64,000 nucleotides of DNA, taken from Nemertoderma westbladi (Eukaryota; Xenacoelomorpha; Nemertodermatida; Nemertodermatidae). Numbering within the stretch: position 1 is the stretch's first letter; the number at the start of each line of letters is the position of its first letter. Below are positions 15,001 to 28,200 of the stretch, piece after piece. Both the position numbers and the translations under genes were made by a program. Location: assembly GCA_032718475.1 (NCBI GenBank), contig JAUCBJ010007236.1, forward strand, positions 39,737 to 103,736, read 5' to 3'. Below the pieces are notes generated by a model, which was not told the DNA's origin, did not search any database, and saw only the letters and a program-made list of their open reading frames with translations.

Positions 15001-18000
15001 TTCCCTACCTCGGTATTTATTCTCCACCCTGGTTCCCTACGTCGGTATTTATTCTCCTACGTGGTTCCCTACCTCGGTATTTATTCTCCTACGTGGTTCC
15101 CTACCTCGGTATTTATTCTCCTACGTGGTTCCCTACCTCGGTATTTATTCTCCACCCTGGTTCCCTACCTCGGTATTTATTCTCCTACGTGGTTCCCTAC
15201 CTCGGTATTTATTCTCCACCCTGGTTCCCTACCTCGGTATTTATTCTCCACCCTGATTCCCTACCTCGGTATTTATTCTCCACCCTGGTTCCCTACCTCG
15301 GTATTTATTCTCCACTCCTGGTTCCCTACCTCGGTATTTATTCTCCACTCTGGTTCCCTCCTACCTCGGTATTTATTCTCCACTCTGGTTCCCTACCTCG
15401 GTATTTATTCTCCACTCTGGTTCCCTACCTCGGTATTTATTCTCCACTCCTGGTTCCCTACCTCGGTATTTATTCTCCACTCCTGGTTCCCTACCTCGGT
15501 ATTTATTCTCCACCCTGGTTCCCTACGTCGGTATTTATTCTCCTACGTGGTTCCCTACCTCGGTATTTATTCTCCACCCTGGTTCCCTACCTCGGTATTT
15601 ATTCTCCACCCTGGTTCCCTACCTCGGTATTTATTCTCCACTCCTGGTTCCCTACCTCGGTATTTATTCTCCACTCCTGGTTCCCTACCTCGGTATTTAT
15701 TCTCCTACGTGGTTCCCTACCTCGGTATTTATTCTCCACCCTGGTTCCCTACCTCGGTATTTATTCTCCACCCTGGTTCCCTACCTCGGTATTTATTCTC
15801 AACTCTGGTTCCCTACCTCGGTATTTATTCTCCACCCTGGTTCCCTACCTCGGTATTTATTCTCCACTCCTGGTTCCCTACCTCGGTATTTATTCTCCAC
15901 TCCTGGTTCCCTACCTCGGTATTTATTCTCCACCCTGGTTCCCTACGTCGGTATTTATTCTCCTACGTGGTTCCCTACCTCGGTATTTATTCTCCACCCT
16001 GGTTCCCTACCTCGGTATTTATTCTCCACCCTGGTTCCCTACCTCGGTATTTATTCTCCACTCCTGGTTCCCTACCTCGGTATTTATTCTCCACTCCTGG
16101 TTCCCTACCTCGGTATTTATTCTCCTACGTGGTTCCCTACCTCGGTATTTATTCTCCACCCTGGTTCCCTACCTCGGTATTTATTCTCCACCCTGGTTCC
16201 CTACCTCGGTATTTATTCTCCACTCTGGTTCCCTACCTCGGTATTTATTCTCCACTCTGGTTCCCTACCTCGGTATTTATTCTCCACCCTGGTTCCCTAC
16301 CTCGGTATTTATTCTCCACCCTGGTTCCCTACGTCGGTATTTATTCTCCTACGTGGTTCCCTACCTCGGTATTTATTCTCCTACGTGGTTCCCTACCTCG
16401 GTATTTATTCTCCACCCTGGTTCCCTACCTCGGTATTTATTCTCCACTCTGGTTCCCTATCTCGGTATTTATTCTCCACCCTGGTTCCCTACCTCGGTAT
16501 TTATTCTCCACCCTGGTTCCCTACCTCGGTATTTATTCTCCACTCCTGGTTCCCTACCTCGGTATTTATTCTCCTACGTGGTTCCCTACCTCGGTATTTA
16601 TTCTCCACTCTGGTTCCCTACCTCGGTATTTATTCTCCACCCTGGTTCCCTACCTCGGTATTTATTCTCCACTCCTGGTTCCCTCCTACCTCGGTATTTA
16701 TTCTCCACCCTGGTTCCCTACCTCGGTATTTATTCTCCACTCTGGTTCCCTACCTCGGTATTTATTCTCCTACGTGGTTCCCTACCTCGGTATTTATTCT
16801 CCTACGTGGTTCCCTACCTCGGTATTTATTCTCCACTCCTGGTTCCCTACCTCGGTATTTATTCTCCACCCTGGTTCCCTACCTCGGTATTTATTCTCCA
16901 CCCTGGTTCCCTACCTCGGTATTTATTCTCCACCCTGGTTCCCTACCTCGGTATTTATTCTCCACTCCTGGTTCCCTACCTCGGTATTTATTCTCCACCC
17001 TGGTTCCCTACCTCGGTATTTATTCTCCACCCTGGTTCCCTACCTCGGTATTTATTCTCCACCCTGGTTCCCTACCTCGGTATTTATTCTCCACCCTGGT
17101 TCCCTACCTCGGTATTTATTCTCCACCCTCGTTCCCTACCTCGGTATTTATTCTCCACCCTGGTTCCCTACCTCGGTATTTATTCTCCACTCCTGGTTCC
17201 CTACCTCGGTATTTATTCTCCTACGTGGTTCCCTACCTCGGTATTTATTCTCCTTCGTGGTTCCCTACCTCGGTATTTATTCTCCACTCCTGGTTCCCTA
17301 CCTCGGTATTTATTCTCCACTCCTGGTTCCCTACCTCGGTATTTATTCTCCACTCTGGTTCCCTACCTCGATATTTATTCTCCACTCCTGGTTCCCTACC
17401 TCGGTATTTATTCTCCACTCATGGTTCCCTACCTCGGTATTTATTCTCCACTCCTGGTTCCCTACACCTCGGTATTTACTCTCCACCCTGGTTCCCTACC
17501 TCGGTATTTATTCTCCTTCCTGGTTCCCTACCTCGGTATTTATTCTCCACCCTGGTTCCCTACCTCGGTATTTATTCTCCTACGTGGTTCCCTACCTCGG
17601 TATTTATTCTCCTACGTGGTTCCCTACCTCGGTATTTATTCTCCACCCTGGTTCCCTACCTCGGTATTTATTCTCCACCCTGGTTCCCTACCTCGGTATT
17701 TATTCTCCTACGTGGTTCCCTACCTCGGTATTTATTCTCCACCCTGGTTCCCTACCTCGGTATTTATTCTCCACCCTGGTTCCCTACCTCGGTATTTATT
17801 CTCCACTCCTGGTTCCCTACCTCGGTATTTATTCTCCACTCCTGGTTCCCTACCTCGGTATTTATTCTCCACTCCTGGTTCCCTACCACGGTATTTATTC
17901 TCCTCTCCGGGTTCCCTACCTCGGTATTTATTCTCCACCCTGGTTCCCTACCTCGGTATTTATTCTCCACTCCTGGTTCCCTACCTCGGTATTTATTCTC

Positions 18001-19529
18001 CACTCTGGTTCCCTACCTCGGTATTTATTCTCCTACGTGGTTCCCTACCTCGGTATTTATTCTCCACTCTGGTTCCCTACCTCGGTATTTATTCTCCACT
18101 CCTGGTTCCCTCCTACCTCGGTATTTATTCTCCACCCTGGTTCCCTACCTCGGTATTTATTCTCCACCCTGGTTCCTACCTCGGTATTTATTCTCCTACG
18201 TGGTTCCCTACCTCGGTATTTATTCTCCACTCTGGTTCCCTACCTCGGTATTTATTCTCCACCCTGGTTCCCTACCTCGGTATTTATTCTCCTACGTGGT
18301 TCCCTACCTCGGTATTTATTCTCCACTCTGGTTCCCTACCTCGGTATTTATTCTCCACTCCTGGTTCCCTACCTCGGTATTTATTCTCCACCCTGGTTCC
18401 CTACCTCGGTATTTATTCTCCACCCTGGTTCCCTCCTACCTCGGTATTTATTCTCCACCCTGGTTCCCTACCTCGGTATTTATTCTCCACCCTGGTTCCC
18501 TCCTACCTCGGTATTTATTCTCCACTCTGGTTCCCTACCTCGGTATTTATTCTCCACCCTGGTTCCCTCCTACCTCGGTATTTATTCTCCACCCTGGTGC
18601 CCTACCTCGGTATTTATTCTCCTACGTGGTTCCCTACCTCGGTATTTATTCTCCACTCTGGTTCCCTACCTCGGTATTTATTCTCCACTCATGGTTCCCT
18701 ACCTCGGTATTTATTATCCACCCTGGTTCCCTACCTCGGTATTTATTCTCCACCCTGGTTCCCTGCCTCGGTATTTATTCTCCACCCTGGTTCCCTACCT
18801 CGGTATTTATTCTCCACCCTGGTTCCCTACCTCGGTATTTATTCTCCACTCCTGGTTCCCTACCTCGGTATTTATTATCCACCCTGGTTCCCTACCTCGG
18901 TATTTATTCTCCACCCTGGTTCCCTGCCTCGGTATTTATTCTCCACCCTGGTTCCCTACCTCGGTATTTATTCTCCACCCTGGTTCCCTACCTCGGTATT
19001 TATTCTCCACTCTGGTTCCCTACCTCGGTATTTATTCTCCACTCTGGTTCCCTACCTCGGTATTTATTATCCTCCCTGGTTCCCTACCTCGGTATTTATT
19101 CTCCACTCATGGTTCCCTACCTCGGTATTTATTCTCCACTCCTGGTTCCCTACCTCGGTATTTATTCTCCTACGTGGTTCCCTACCTCGGTATTTATTCT
19201 CCACTTCTGGTTCCCTACCTCGGTATTTATTCTCCACTCCTGGTTCCCTACCTCGGTATTTATTCTCCACTCCTGGTTCCCTACCTCGGTATTTATTCTC
19301 CACTCCTGGTTCCCTACCTCGGTATTTATTCTCCACCCTGGTTCCCTACCTCGGTATTTATTCTCCACCCTGGTTCCCTACCTCGGTATTTATTCTCCAC
19401 CCTGGTTCCCTACCTCGGTATTTATTCTCCACTCCTGGTTCCCTACCTCGGTATTTATTCTCCACCCTGGTTCCCTACCACGGTATTTATTCTCCTCTCC
19501 GGGTTCCCTACCTCGGTATTTATTCTCCA

Positions 19530-22271
19530 CCCTGGTTCCCTACCTCGGTATTTATTCTCCACTTCTGGTTCCCTACCTCGGTATTTATTCTCCTACGTGG
19601 TTCCCTACCTCGGTATTTATTCTCCACTCCTGGTTCCCTACCTCGGTATTTATTCTCCACTACTGGTTCCCTCCTACCTCGGTATTTATTCTCCACTCCT
19701 GGTTCCCTACCACGGTATTTATTCTCCTCTCCGGGTTCCCTACCTCGGTATTTATTCTCCACCCTGGTTCCCTCCTACCTCGGTATTTATTCTCCACCCT
19801 GGTTCCCTACCTCGATATTTATTCTCCACCCTGGTTCCCTACCTCGGTATTTATTCTCCACCCTGGTTCCCTACCTCGGTATTTATTCTCCACCCTGGTT
19901 CCCTATCTCGGTATTTATTCTCCTCTCCGGGTTCCCTACCTCGGTATTTATTCTCCACCCTGGTTCCCTCCTACCTCGGTATTTATTCTCCACCCTGGTT
20001 CCCTACCTCGATATTTATTCTCCACCCTGGTTCCCTACCTCGGTATTTATTCTCCTCTCCGGGTTCCCTACCTCGGTATTTATTCTCCACCCTGGTTCCC
20101 TACCTCGGTATTTATTCTCCACTTCTGGTTCCCTACCTCGGTATTTATTCTCCACCCTGGTTCCCTACCTCGGTATTTATTCTCCTCTCCGGGTTCCCTA
20201 CCTCGGTATTTATTCTCCACCCTGGTTCCCTCCTACCTCGGTATTTATTCTCCACCCTGGTTCCCTACCTCGGTATTTATTCTCCACTCTGGTTCCCTAC
20301 CTCGGTATTTATTCTCCTTCCTGGTTCCCTACCTCGGTATTTATTCTCCTACGTGGTTCCCTACCTCGGTATTTATTCTCCACCCTGGTTCCCTACCTCG
20401 GTATTTATTCTCCACCCTGGTTCCCTACCTCGGTATTTATTCTCCTTCCTGGTTCCCTACCTCGGTATTTATTCTCCACCCTGGTTCCCTACCTCGGTAT
20501 TTATTCTCCTTCGTGGTTCCCTACCTCGGTATTTATTCTCCTTCGTGGTTCCCTACCTCGGTATTTATTCTCCACCCTGGTTCCCTGCCTCGGTATTTAT
20601 TCTCCACCCTGGTTCCCTACCTCGGTATTTATTCTCCACCCTGGTTCCCTACCTCGGTATTTATTCTCCACCCTGGTTCCCTACCTCGGTATTTATTCTC
20701 CTACGTGGTTCCCTACCTCGGTATTTATTCTCCACCCTGGTTCCCTACCTCGGTATTTATTCTCCACCCTGGTTCCCTCCTACCTCGGTATTTATTCTCC
20801 ACCCTGGTTCCCTCCTACCTCGGTATTTATTCTCCACTCTGGTTCCCTACCTCGATATTTATTCTCCACCCTGGTTCCCTACCTCGGTATTTATTATCCT
20901 CCCTGGTTCCCTACCTCGGTATTTATTCTCCACTTCTGGTTCCCTACCTCGGTATTTATTCTCCTACGTGGTTCCCTACCTCGGTATTTATTCTCCACTC
21001 CTGGTTCCCTACCTCGGTATTTATTCTCCACTACTGGTTCCCTCCTACCTCGGTATTTATTCTCCACTCCTGGTTCCCTACCACGGTATTTATTCTCCTC
21101 TCCGGGTTCCCTACCTCGGTATTTATTCTCCACCCTGGTTCCCTCCTACCTCGGTATTTATTCTCCACCCTGGTTCCCTACCTCGATATTTATTCTCCAC
21201 CCTGGTTCCCTACCTCGGTATTTATTCTCCACCCTGGTTCCCTACCTCGGTATTTATTCTCCACCCTGGTTCCCTATCTCGGTATTTATTCTCCTCTCCG
21301 GGTTCCCTACCTCGGTATTTATTCTCCACCCTGGTTCCCTCCTACCTCGGTATTTATTCTCCACCCTGGTTCCCTACCTCGATATTTATTCTCCACCCTG
21401 GTTCCCTACCTCGGTATTTATTCTCCTCTCCGGGTTCCCTACCTCGGTATTTATTCTCCACCCTGGTTCCCTACCTCGGTATTTATTCTCCACTTCTGGT
21501 TCCCTACCTCGGTATTTATTCTCCACCCTGGTTCCCTACCTCGGTATTTATTCTCCTCTCCGGGTTCCCTACCTCGGTATTTATTCTCCACCCTGGTTCC
21601 CTCCTACCTCGGTATTTATTCTCCACCCTGGTTCCCTACCTCGGTATTTATTCTCCACTCTGGTTCCCTACCTCGGTATTTATTCTCCTTCCTGGTTCCC
21701 TACCTCGGTATTTATTCTCCTACGTGGTTCCCTACCTCGGTATTTATTCTCCACCCTGGTTCCCTACCTCGGTATTTATTCTCCACCCTGGTTCCCTACC
21801 TCGGTATTTATTCTCCTTCCTGGTTCCCTACCTCGGTATTTATTCTCCACCCTGGTTCCCTACCTCGGTATTTATTCTCCTTCGTGGTTCCCTACCTCGG
21901 TATTTATTCTCCTTCGTGGTTCCCTACCTCGGTATTTATTCTCCACCCTGGTTCCCTGCCTCGGTATTTATTCTCCACCCTGGTTCCCTACCTCGGTATT
22001 TATTCTCCACCCTGGTTCCCTACCTCGGTATTTATTCTCCACCCTGGTTCCCTACCTCGGTATTTATTCTCCTACGTGGTTCCCTACCTCGGTATTTATT
22101 CTCCACCCTGGTTCCCTACCTCGGTATTTATTCTCCACCCTGGTTCCCTCCTACCTCGGTATTTATTCTCCACCCTGGTTCCCTCCTACCTCGGTATTTA
22201 TTCTCCACTCTGGTTCCCTACCTCGATATTTATTCTCCACCCTGGTTCCCTACCTCGGTATTTATTCTCCT
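19530..22271. repeat. Tandem 1,371 bp higher-order duplication inside array 1
   Basis: Rare unit variants recur at a constant offset of 1,371 bp. CACTACTGG occurs near 19659 and 21030, ACTTCTGG at 19561 and 20932, and CCCTATCTCGG at 19901 and 21272. Copy 1 covers about 19530-20900 and copy 2 about 20901-22271. The edges are approximate because neighbouring units are nearly identical. This is a recent block duplication of roughly 42 units, superimposed on single-unit expansion. Confidence 0.85.
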
Positions 22272-25200
22272 CTCCTGGTTCCCTACCTCGGTATTTATTC
22301 TCCACTCCTGGTTCCCTACCTCGGTATTTATTCTCCACCCTGGTTCCCTACCTCGGTATTTATTCTCCTACGTGGTTCCCTACCTCGGTATTTATTCTCC
22401 ACCCTGGTTCCCTACCTCGGTATTTATTCTCCACTTCTGGTTCCCTACCTCGGTATTTATTCTCCACTTCTGGTTCCCTACCTCGGTATTTATTCTCCAC
22501 TCCTGGTTCCCTACCTCGGTATTTATTCTCCACTCTGGTTCCCTACCTCGGTATTTATTATCCACCCTGGTTCCCTACCTCGGTATTTATTCTCCACCCT
22601 GGTTCCCTCCTACCTCGGTATTTATTCTCCACCCTGGTTCCCTACCTCGGTATTTATTCTCCACTCCTGGTTCCCTACACCTCGGTATTTACTCTCCACC
22701 CTGGTTCCCTACCTCGGTATTTATTCTCCTTCCTGGTTCCCTACCTCGGTATTTATTCTCCTACGTGGTTCCCTACCTCGGTATTTATTCTCCACCCTGG
22801 TTCCCTACCTCGGTATTTATTCTCCACCCTGGTTCCCTACCTCGGTATTTACTCTCCACCCTGGTTCCCTACCTCGGTATTTATTCTCCTTCCTGGTTCC
22901 CTACCTCGGTATTTATTCTCCTACGTGGTTCCCTACCTCGGTATTTATTCTCCACCCTGGTTCCCTACCTCGGTATTTATTCTCCACTCCTGGTTCCCTA
23001 CACCTCGGTATTTACTCTCCACCCTGGTTCCCTACCTCGGTATTTATTCTCCTTCCTGGTTCCCTACCTCGGTATTTATTCTCCACCCTGGTTCCCTACC
23101 TCGGTATTTATTCTCCACCCTGGTTCCCTACCTCGGTATTTATTCTCCACTCTGGTTCCCTACCTCGGTATTTATTCTCCACCCTGGTTCCCTCCTACCT
23201 CGGTATTTATTCTCCACCCTGGTTCCCTACCTCGGTATTTATTCTCCACTCCTGGTTCCCTACACCTCGGTATTTACTCTCCACCCTGGTTCCCTACCTC
23301 GGTATTTATTCTCCACCCTGGTTCCCTCCTACCTCGGTATTTATTCTCCACCCTGGTTCCCTACCTCGTTATTTATTCTCCACTCTGGTTCCCTACCTCG
23401 GTATTTATTCTCCTTCCTGGTTCCCTACCTCGGTATTTATTCTCCTACGTGGTTCCCTACCTCGGTATTTATTCTCCACTCTGGTTCCCTACCTCGGTAT
23501 TTATTCTCCACCCTCGTTCCCTACCTCGGTATTTATTCTCCACTCATGGTTCCCTCCTACCTCGGTATTTATTCTCCACTCCTGGGTCCCTACCTCGGTA
23601 TTTATTCTCCACCCTGGTTCCCTACCTCGGTATTTATTCTCCACCCTGGTTCCCTACCTCGGTATTTATTCTCCACTCTGGTTCCCTACCTCGGTATTTA
23701 TTCTCCACCCTGGTTCCCTACCTCGGTATTTATTCTCCACTCCTGGTTCCCTACCTCGGTATTTATTCTCCACCCTGGTTCCCTACCTCGGTATTTATTC
23801 TCCACCCTGGTTCCCTACCTCGGTATTTATTCTCCACCCTGGTTCCCTACCTCGGTAGTTATTCTCCACCCTGGTTCCCTACCTCGGTATTTATTCTCCA
23901 CCCTGGTTCCCTACCTCGGTATTTATTCTCCACCCTGGTTCCCTACCTCGGTATTTATTCTCCACTCCTGGTTCCCTACCACGGTATTTATTCTCCTCTC
24001 CGGGTTCCCTACCTCGGTATTTATTCTCCACCCTGGTTCCCTACCTCGGTATTTATTCTCCACCCTGGTTCCCTACCTCGGTATTTATTCTCCACCCTGG
24101 TTCCCTACCTCGGTATTTATTCTCCACTCCTGGTTCCCTACCACGGTATTTATTCTCCTCTCCGGGTTCCCTACCTCGGTATTTATTCTCCACCCTGGTT
24201 CCCTACCTCGGTATTTATTCTCCACCCTGGTTCCCTACCCCGGTATTTATTCTCCACCCTGGTTCCCTACCTCGGTATTTATTCTCCACTCTGGTTCCCT
24301 CCTACCTCGGTATTTATTCTCCACTTCTGGTTCCCTACCTCGGTATTTATTCTCCACTCCTGGGTCCCTACCTCGGTATTTATTCTCCACTCCTGGTTCC
24401 CTCCTACCTCGGTATTTATTCTCCACTCTGGTTCCCTACCTCGGTATTTATTCTCCACCCTGGTTCCCTACCTCGGTATTTATTCTCCACTCCTGGGTCC
24501 CTACCTCGGTATTTATTCTCCACTCCTGGTTCCCTCCTACCTCGGTATTTATTCTCCACTCCTGGTTCCCTACACCTCGGTATTTATTCTCCACCCTGGT
24601 TCCCTATCTCGGTATTTATTCTCCACCCTGGTTCCCTCCTACCTCGGTATTTATTCTCCACCCTGGTTCCCTACCTCGGTATTTATTCTCCACTCCTGGT
24701 TCCCTACCTCGGTATTTATTCTCCTTCGTGGTTCCCTACCTCGGTATTTATTCTCCACTCCTGGTTCCCTACCTCGGTATTTATTCTCCACTCTGGTTCC
24801 CTACCTCGGTATTTATTCTCCTTCGTGGTTCCCTACCTCGGTATTTATTCTCCACTCCTGGTTCCCTACCTCGGTATTTACTCTCCACCCTGGTTCCCTA
24901 CCTCGGTATTTATTCTCCACTCCTGGTTCCCTACCTCGGTATTTATTCTCCACCCTGGTTCCCTACCTCGGTATTTATTCTCCTACGTGGTTCCCTACCT
25001 CGGTATTTATTCTCCACTCCTGGTTCCCTCCTACCTCGGTATTTATTCTCCACTCTGGTTCCCTACCTCGGTATTTATTCTCCACCCTGGTTCCCTACCT
25101 CGGTATTTATTCTCCACCCTGGTTCCTACCTCGGTATTTATTCTCCTACGTGGTTCCCTACCTCGGTATTTATTCTCCACCCTGGTTCCCTACCTCGGTA

Positions 25201-28200
25201 TTTATTCTCCACCCTGGTTCCCTCCTACCTCGGTATTTATTCTCCACTCTGGTTCCCTACCTCGGTATTTATTCTCCTTCGTGGTTCCCTACCTCGGTAT
25301 TTATTCTCCACTCCTGGTTCCCTACCTCGGTATTTATTCTCCACTCTGGTTCCCTACCTCGGTATTTATTCTCCACCCTGGTTCCTACCTCGGTATTTAT
25401 TCTCCTACGTGGTTCCCTACCTCGGTATTTATTCTCCACCCTGGTTCCCTACCTCGGTATTTATTCTCCACCCTGGTTCCCTCCTACCTCGGTATTTATT
25501 CTCCACTCTGGTTCCCTACCTCGGTATTTATTCTCCTTCGTGGTTCCCTACCTCGGTATTTATTCTCCACTCCTGGTTCCCTACCTCGGTATTTATTCTC
25601 CACTCTGGTTCCCTACCTCGGTATTTATTCTCCTTCGTGGTTCCCTACCTCGGTATTTATTCTCCACTCCTGGTTCCCTACCTCGGTATTTATTCTCCAC
25701 TCTGGTTCCCTACCTCGGTATTTATTCTCCTTCGTGGTTCCCTACCTCGGTATTTATTCTCCTTCGTGGTTCCCTACCTCGGTATTTATTCTCCACCCTG
25801 GGTTCCCTACCTCGGTATTTATTCTCCACTCCTGGTTCCCTACCTCGGTATTTATTCTCCACTCTGGTTCCCTACCTCGGTATTTATTCTCCTACGTGGT
25901 TCCCTACCTCGGTATTTATTCTCCACTCCTGGTTCCCTACCTCGGTATTTATTCTCCACTCTGGTTCCCTACCTCGGTATTTATTCTCCTTCGTGGTTCC
26001 CTACCTCGGTATTTATTCTCCACTCCTGGTTCCCTACCTCGGTATTTATTCTCCACCCTGGTTCCCTACCTCGGTATTTATTCTCCTTCGTGGTTCCCTA
26101 CCTCGGTATTTATTCTCCACTCCTGGTTCCCTACCTCGGTATTTATTCTCCACCCTGGTTCCCTACCTCGGTATTTATTCTCCACTCCTGGTTCCCTACC
26201 TCGGTATTTATTCTCCTTCGTGGTTCCCTACCTCGGTATTTATTCTCCACTCCTGGTTCCCTACCTCGGTATTTATTCTCCACTCTGGTTCCCTACCTCG
26301 GTATTTATTCTCCTTCGTGGTTCCCTACCTCGGTATTTATTCTCCACTCCTGGTTCCCTACCTCGGTATTTATTCTCCTTCGTGGTTCCCTACCTCGGTA
26401 TTTATTCTCCACTCCTGGTTCCCTACCTCGGTATTTATTCTCCACTCCTGGTTCCCTACCTCGGTATTTATTCTCCACCCTGGTTCCCTACCTCGGTATT
26501 TATTCTCCACTCCTGGTTCCCTACCTCGGTATTTATTCTCCTTCGTGGTTCCCTACCTCGGTATTTATTCTCCACTCCTGGTTCCCTACCTCGGTATTTA
26601 TTCTCCACTCTGGTTCCCTACCTCGGTATTTATTCTCCTTCGTGGTTCCCTACCTCGGTATTTATTCTCCACTCCTGGTTCCCTACCTCGGTATTTATTC
26701 TCCTTCGTGGTTCCCTACCTCGGTATTTATTCTCCACTCCTGGTTCCCTACCTCGGTATTTATTCTCCACTCTGGTTCCCTACCTCGGTATTTATTCTCC
26801 TTCGTGGTTCCCTACCTCGGTATTTATTCTCCACTCCTGGTTCCCTACCTCGGTATTTATTCTCCACTCTGGTTCCCTACCTCGGTATTTATTCTCCTTC
26901 GTGGTTCCCTACCTCGGTATTTATTCTCCACTCCTGGTTCCCTACCTCGGTATTTATTCTCCTTCGTGGTTCCCTACCTCGGTATTTATTCTCCTTCGTG
27001 GTTCCCTACCTCGGTATTTATTCTCCACCCTGGGTTCCCTACCTCGGTATTTATTCTCCACTCCTGGTTCCCTACCTCGGTATTTATTCTCCACTCTGGT
27101 TCCCTACCTCGGTATTTATTCTCCTACGTGGTTCCCTACCTCGGTATTTATTCTCCACTCCTGGTTCCCTACCTCGGTATTTATTCTCCACTCTGGTTCC
27201 CTACCTCGGTATTTATTCTCCTTCGTGGTTCCCTACCTCGGTATTTATTCTCCACTCCTGGTTCCCTACCTCGGTATTTATTCTCCACCCTGGTTCCCTA
27301 CCTCGGTATTTATTCTCCTTCGTGGTTCCCTACCTCGGTATTTATTCTCCACTCCTGGTTCCCTACCTCGGTATTTATTCTCCACCCTGGTTCCCTACCT
27401 CGGTATTTATTCTCCTTCGTGGTTCCCTACCTCGGTATTTATTCTCCACCCTGGGTTCCCTACCTCGGTATTTATTCTCCACTCTGGTTCCCTACCTCGG
27501 TATTTATTCTCCACTCTGGTTCCCTACCTCGGTATTTATTCTCCTACGTGGTTCCCTACCTCGGTATTTATTCTCCACTCCTGGTTCCCTACCTCGGTAT
27601 TTATTCTCCACTCTGGTTCCCTACCTCGGTATTTATTCTCCTTCGTGGTTCCCTACCTCGGTATTTATTCTCCACCCTGGGTTCCCTACCTCGGTATTTA
27701 TTCTCCACTCTGGTTCCCTACCTCGGTATTTATTCTCCACTCTGGTTCCCTACCTCGGTATTTATTCTCCTACGTGGTTCCCTACCTCGGTATTTATTCT
27801 CCACTCCTGGTTCCCTACCTCGGTATTTATTCTCCACTCTGGTTCCCTACCTCGGTATTTATTCTCCTTCGTGGTTCCCTACCTCGGTATTTATTCTCCA
27901 CTCCTGGTTCCCTACCTCGGTATTTATTCTCCTACGTGGTTCCCTACCTCGGTATTTATTCTCCTTCGTGGTTCCCTACCTCGGTATTTATTCTCCACCC
28001 TGGTTCCCTACCTCGGTATTTATTCTCCACCCTGGTTCCCTACCTCGGTATTTATTCTCCACCCTGGTTCCCTACCTCGGTATTTATTCTCCACCCTGGT
28101 TCCCTCCTACCTCGGTATTTATTCTCCACTCTGGTTCCCTAACTCGGTATTTATTCTCCACCCTGGTTCCCTACCTCGGTATTTATTCTCCACCCTGGTT

